A stretch of 64,000 nucleotides of DNA from FEN-1099 sp964511015 (GTDB lineage: Bacteria > Lernaellota > Lernaellaia > Lernaellales > Lernaellaceae), in contig CAZEDX010000004.1 in NCBI GenBank assembly GCA_964511015.1, forward strand, positions 1 through 64,000, written 5' to 3'. A program made the position numbers and the translations under genes. Shown here in pieces: positions 61,470 through 64,000 of the stretch (positions are counted from its first letter, which is position 1; each line of letters opens with the position of its first letter). The notes beneath the pieces were generated by a model. It was not told the origin of the DNA and made no database searches. It saw only the letters and a program-made list of their open reading frames with translations.

Positions 61470-62861
61470 CTACTCCGCGTACTGGGCGCACGTCGCGCAA
61501 TACGCGTAACGCATGATGCCGGTGCCTTCGTAGAAGATGTGCACGCCGCCATCGTCGTCGATCGCGATCGACGAGTACTGCCCCGACCCGAGCGGGTCGG
61601 CGTCGAAGAAATCCCATCCCTCGCCGGTGTTGCGACCATATCGCAGCACATCGTAGGTAAAGTTCCGGTAGCTGATGTGCAGCCCGCCGTTCTGGTCGAT
61701 CGCAATGTGCGGGAAGCCGCCGGTGTCGTCGTTTTCGTCGGCGCCCGGGTCGATCGGGGTTTTGGACCACGTGCCCGAAGGCGCGTTGGTAGCGTACCAC
61801 AAATCCCACTGGTTCGAGTTGTTGGGATCGAGCTTGCTATAAACGATGTGGATATAACCGTTTTCGTCGATGACGGCGTCGTTGCCCACTGAATTCGAGT
61901 CGACTTCGTCGATCTGCCATTCCGACCCGGTCCAGGTGGCCATTTTCAGCGCGCCGGCTGGGTAGCCCGATGACATATAGGTGATCACCGGCCGACCGTC
62001 GGGGGTCAACGACGTGGCGGTGTAGAAACCCGAATCATAGGTTTCGTCGGCAATCGTAAATACCCAATTCGACAGGTCATATAGACCGACCCGCAAGGTC
62101 GTACCGTCGACGCCGCTGAATGGCAGCTTGGTGTCGGCGGTGACCAGTTGGTCGCCCGTCCAGGCGCAGGAGGTCCACCAGCCGCCGCGGCCCGTGCCGA
62201 TGTTCTCCCAACTCCAGTCGCCGCCCACCGTAAGAGTGGCCAAACGCAGCCTTTCCTGGTTCGAGGTGTGGTAGCCGTAAACGATATAGATATTCCCTGG
62301 CTCGTCGATGGCCATGCTCGGCATCCAGCCCGTATCGCCGACCATGTCGATACCGGTGATTTCCCAGTCGGCCCTGCCCATGGCGCGTTCGGCGTAGAAC
62401 AGGCCGTTCTTGTCGTATTCGCAACCGGCCGTACTACAGCCGGTGTAGGCTACGTGTACGACCCCATCTGACGTAACTTTAATGGCCGTCTGCCGGTCGC
62501 CGCCGCCAGCCTGATCGACCTCTTCGGTCACGAAGCTGACGTCGCCCGGCGCGCCATCGTCATCATCATCGTCGACCGAGTCGTCGTCAGCGTCATCGTC
62601 GGCATCGTCGTCGTCATCATCGTCGCCGGAGTCGTCATCGACCCCGTATTCGACGCAGCAATCAACCTGGCAGACCCACCCCTCGCCCAGTGCCGCCGTG
62701 CACTCGCCCGTGGTCGCGCATACGATGCAATCGGCGGCGTCGTCGGCCGCATCATCGTCGGCCGCGTCGTCCTCATTGCCGCCACCGCCGTCACACCCGA
62801 AAACCGATACCAGCCCGAAGGCCGACAAACACGCCAGCCATAGCACTAGCCGCTTGCTCAT
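61470..62861 (-). CDS. BNR-type lipoprotein with two Asp-rich segments around a Cys knot
   Basis: A 463-residue lipoprotein: signal with lipobox SVFGC, a first Asp-rich stretch, a compact Cys cluster (CIVCATTGECTAALG then VCQVDCCVEYG), a second DDD-rich stretch, then repeated propeller blades (IKVTSDGVVHVAYTG, AIDEPGNIYIVYGY, VIDENGYIHIVYS, AIDQNGGLHISYRN, AIDDDGGVHIFYEG). The BNR-like Asp-box pattern with 'GxIHIxY' blades points to a sugar-binding or neuraminidase-like fold; no catalytic residues were identified. The Cys knot between the two acidic segments is unusual. Confidence 0.75.
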   Translation of the reverse strand: MSKRLVLWLACLSAFGLVSVFGCDGGGGNEDDAADDDAADDAADCIVCATTGECTAALGEGWVCQVDCCVEYGVDDDSGDDDDDDDADDDADDDSVDDDDDDGAPGDVSFVTEEVDQAGGGDRQTAIKVTSDGVVHVAYTGCSTAGCEYDKNGLFYAERAMGRADWEITGIDMVGDTGWMPSMAIDEPGNIYIVYGYHTSNQERLRLATLTVGGDWSWENIGTGRGGWWTSCAWTGDQLVTADTKLPFSGVDGTTLRVGLYDLSNWVFTIADETYDSGFYTATSLTPDGRPVITYMSSGYPAGALKMATWTGSEWQIDEVDSNSVGNDAVIDENGYIHIVYSKLDPNNSNQWDLWYATNAPSGTWSKTPIDPGADENDDTGGFPHIAIDQNGGLHISYRNFTYDVLRYGRNTGEGWDFFDADPLGSGQYSSIAIDDDGGVHIFYEGTGIMRYAYCATCAQYAE

Positions 62862-62968
62862 TGGTCTGTCTCCCGATGGCGGATTACAACCCTATTCCCG
62901 TTCATTTTGACATACATCAGTCGACCCCGCTTGGCAATGCCTGGCGCGGATGGAATCTGCTGGAATGA

Positions 62969-63187
62969 CTAGGCGTTGCGCGGAAAGGCGGGCAGCGTCC
63001 GGAAGTGGTCGGCCGACGGCAGCGAGCGCGCGAAGCTAAGACTCCGCCAGGCTTCGGTCGGCGGTGGCAGCGGGTTGAACGCCGGTGCGAACTCGCTACG
63101 CTCGACAAGCGCCAATGCAACCGCGATCGCCGCGGCGCGGCGGCGCTGTTCAGCGCGACGGTCGATGGTCGATTCCGGTGCGGTCAT
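62969..63187 (-). CDS. Small hypothetical protein
   Basis: A 72-residue protein, rich in Arg/Ala at the N-terminus, with a helix (RRRAAAIAVALALVERSEF) and a Pro-rich C-terminal half. No family is recognised. ATG 63187 is preceded by AAGGGAG at about ten bases. It may be real because of that ribosome site, but base composition alone cannot confirm it. Confidence 0.4.
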   Translation of the reverse strand: MTAPESTIDRRAEQRRRAAAIAVALALVERSEFAPAFNPLPPPTEAWRSLSFARSLPSADHFRTLPAFPRNA

Positions 63188-63415
63188 GTGGGCTCAACTC
63201 CCTTTCGTTCGGGACACTTATAAGCCATTTTCATGAGGGTGACCAGGGCGCTTTCTTGAACCGAGCGCGGCAACCTGTGTCCAACCTTGCGGTAGGGGGG
63301 CATAGGCCCTCAGAATGACCGGGGATCGCTTGCAATCGGTGACGCCTCTTGGTATGTTTCACCGATTCGAGCACAAGGGCCTCGATGAGCTCTATCTGTC
63401 GAGGTTTGTGAGGAC
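63188..63415. other. Intergenic region upstream of gspC
   Basis: A 228-base gap. It presumably contains the promoters for the leftward small gene and the rightward gspC. No clear motif was found. Confidence 0.35.
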
Positions 63416-64000
63416 ATGTACTATCTCGACTACTTAAAGAAATATCTATGGGTCGCCAAGCTCCTGGCGGTTGCGCTGGCGGCCTTTTTAACCGCGAACG
63501 CCGTCTCCATTGGCATTCGCGGCAAGCTGACTTCCGCCCCGAAACTGAACCTCGAACAACACGTGGCTGGAGCCAATGCCTATATTCCCCTGTCCGACTA
63601 CGAAATCGTTATCAAGCGCAGCTTGTTCAACTCCGCAGGCGTGAACATGGCGGCCAGCTTTACCAAACAGGAAGCAGCGGGGCCGTTGGCCACCGCGGCC
63701 GACTACGAATTGCTCGGCACCGTGGCCGGTCCGCCCAGTTCCAGCATGGCGATCATTAAGAACCGCACCAGCAGCGTGGTGGGCGTGTTTGGCGTCGGCG
63801 ATTGGGTCACCGAGAACCTGGTCCGGGTTGTCGACATCCGGCGCCAGCAGGTCACGCTGGACCAGAACGGCCAGGAGAAGGTGCTGACCATGGCCGGCTA
63901 CGAAGCCGTCACGATGGCCTCCGCCGACCGCTGGAAGCGCGGGGCCGGAACGACGATCGCCGATGGCATCAAGAAGCTCGGCGAAGGCGATTTTGCAATC
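63416..64000 (+). CDS. gspC: Type II secretion system protein C (partial, runs off the window)
   Basis: The first 195 codons of an open frame that continues past the window. An N-terminal membrane helix (AKLLAVALAAFLTANAVSIG) is followed by a periplasmic homology region: YELLGTVAGPPSSSMAIIKN, SVVGVFGVGDWVTENLVRVVDI and QVTLDQNGQEKVL, characteristic of GspC, the inner-membrane subunit that links the pump to the outer-membrane secretin. The ATG has AGGAC upstream. The remaining gsp genes are expected to follow to the right. Confidence 0.85.
   Translation, partial: MYYLDYLKKYLWVAKLLAVALAAFLTANAVSIGIRGKLTSAPKLNLEQHVAGANAYIPLSDYEIVIKRSLFNSAGVNMAASFTKQEAAGPLATAADYELLGTVAGPPSSSMAIIKNRTSSVVGVFGVGDWVTENLVRVVDIRRQQVTLDQNGQEKVLTMAGYEAVTMASADRWKRGAGTTIADGIKKLGEGDFAI

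Overview
The window is a dense, GC-rich stretch of bacterial chromosome from a Gram-negative (diderm) organism. The evidence is many lipoproteins with clear lipoboxes, an outer-membrane-barrel-like lipoprotein, murA, and the start of a type II secretion gene (gspC) at the right edge. I see no integrase, transposase, phage gene or CRISPR array. The large sensor kinases, PilZ and HD-GYP proteins, and secreted proteins with Asp-rich tails ending in Cys-Gly-Cys suggest a deltaproteobacterium-like lineage (Myxococcota or an uncultivated neighbouring phylum such as Lernaellota). That placement is inference. A run of ten N at 54557-54566 shows this is a draft scaffold, and the join falls inside a tRNA-Pro gene.

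Layout. 1-5.7 kb: AspT-like transporter, a secreted GH38 alpha-mannosidase and a beta-propeller lipoprotein. 5.8-15.9 kb: housekeeping (purF, PilZ, rarA, a glycosyltransferase-like membrane protein, nadK, recN, nfo, GNAT, a GlsB-type membrane protein, a response regulator). 16.1-20.0 kb: a leftward operon of SGNH hydrolase, MBOAT acyltransferase, a 37-residue membrane microprotein and a sulfatase-fold protein, which looks like a Dlt-type surface acylation module. 20.1-24.2 kb: rmlD, trmN6-like, tsaC, purE, purD. 24.2-34.1 kb: secreted and surface hydrolases (glycosidase, MBL protein, two tandem M14 carboxypeptidases, transglutaminase-like protein, beta-lactamase-fold hydrolase). 34.2 kb: selenocysteine tRNA (selC), then a Cys-rich secreted protein. 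35-42.6 kb: a five-PAS hybrid kinase, a hairpin-packed 0.7 kb gap, a double-flavodoxin Fe-S-type protein and a solute-binding/PAS/HD-GYP receptor. 43.1-48.5 kb: a tiny arfA-like ribosome-rescue gene and a thrA-metX-metY operon for methionine. 48.5-54.4 kb: Asp-rich lipoproteins and a BNR/PKD secreted protein. 54.6-64 kb: prmC, murA, a jelly-roll surface protein, a MoxR ATPase, envelope proteins, a frameshifted CPBP protease and gspC.

The most striking theme is a secretome built around poly-Asp segments. Five exported proteins end in an Asp-rich tail closing with GCGC (once GCCG). Five other proteins are lipoproteins in which the Asp-rich segment directly follows the lipidated Cys; in a sixth it is short and the lipobox is doubtful. 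No protein has both arrangements. This looks like two ways of tethering enzymes to the surface on an acidic stalk. The C-terminal form resembles MYXO-CTERM-like sorting tags but lacks their transmembrane and Arg segments. A CPBP-family protease and gspC lie nearby; a link to sorting is inference.
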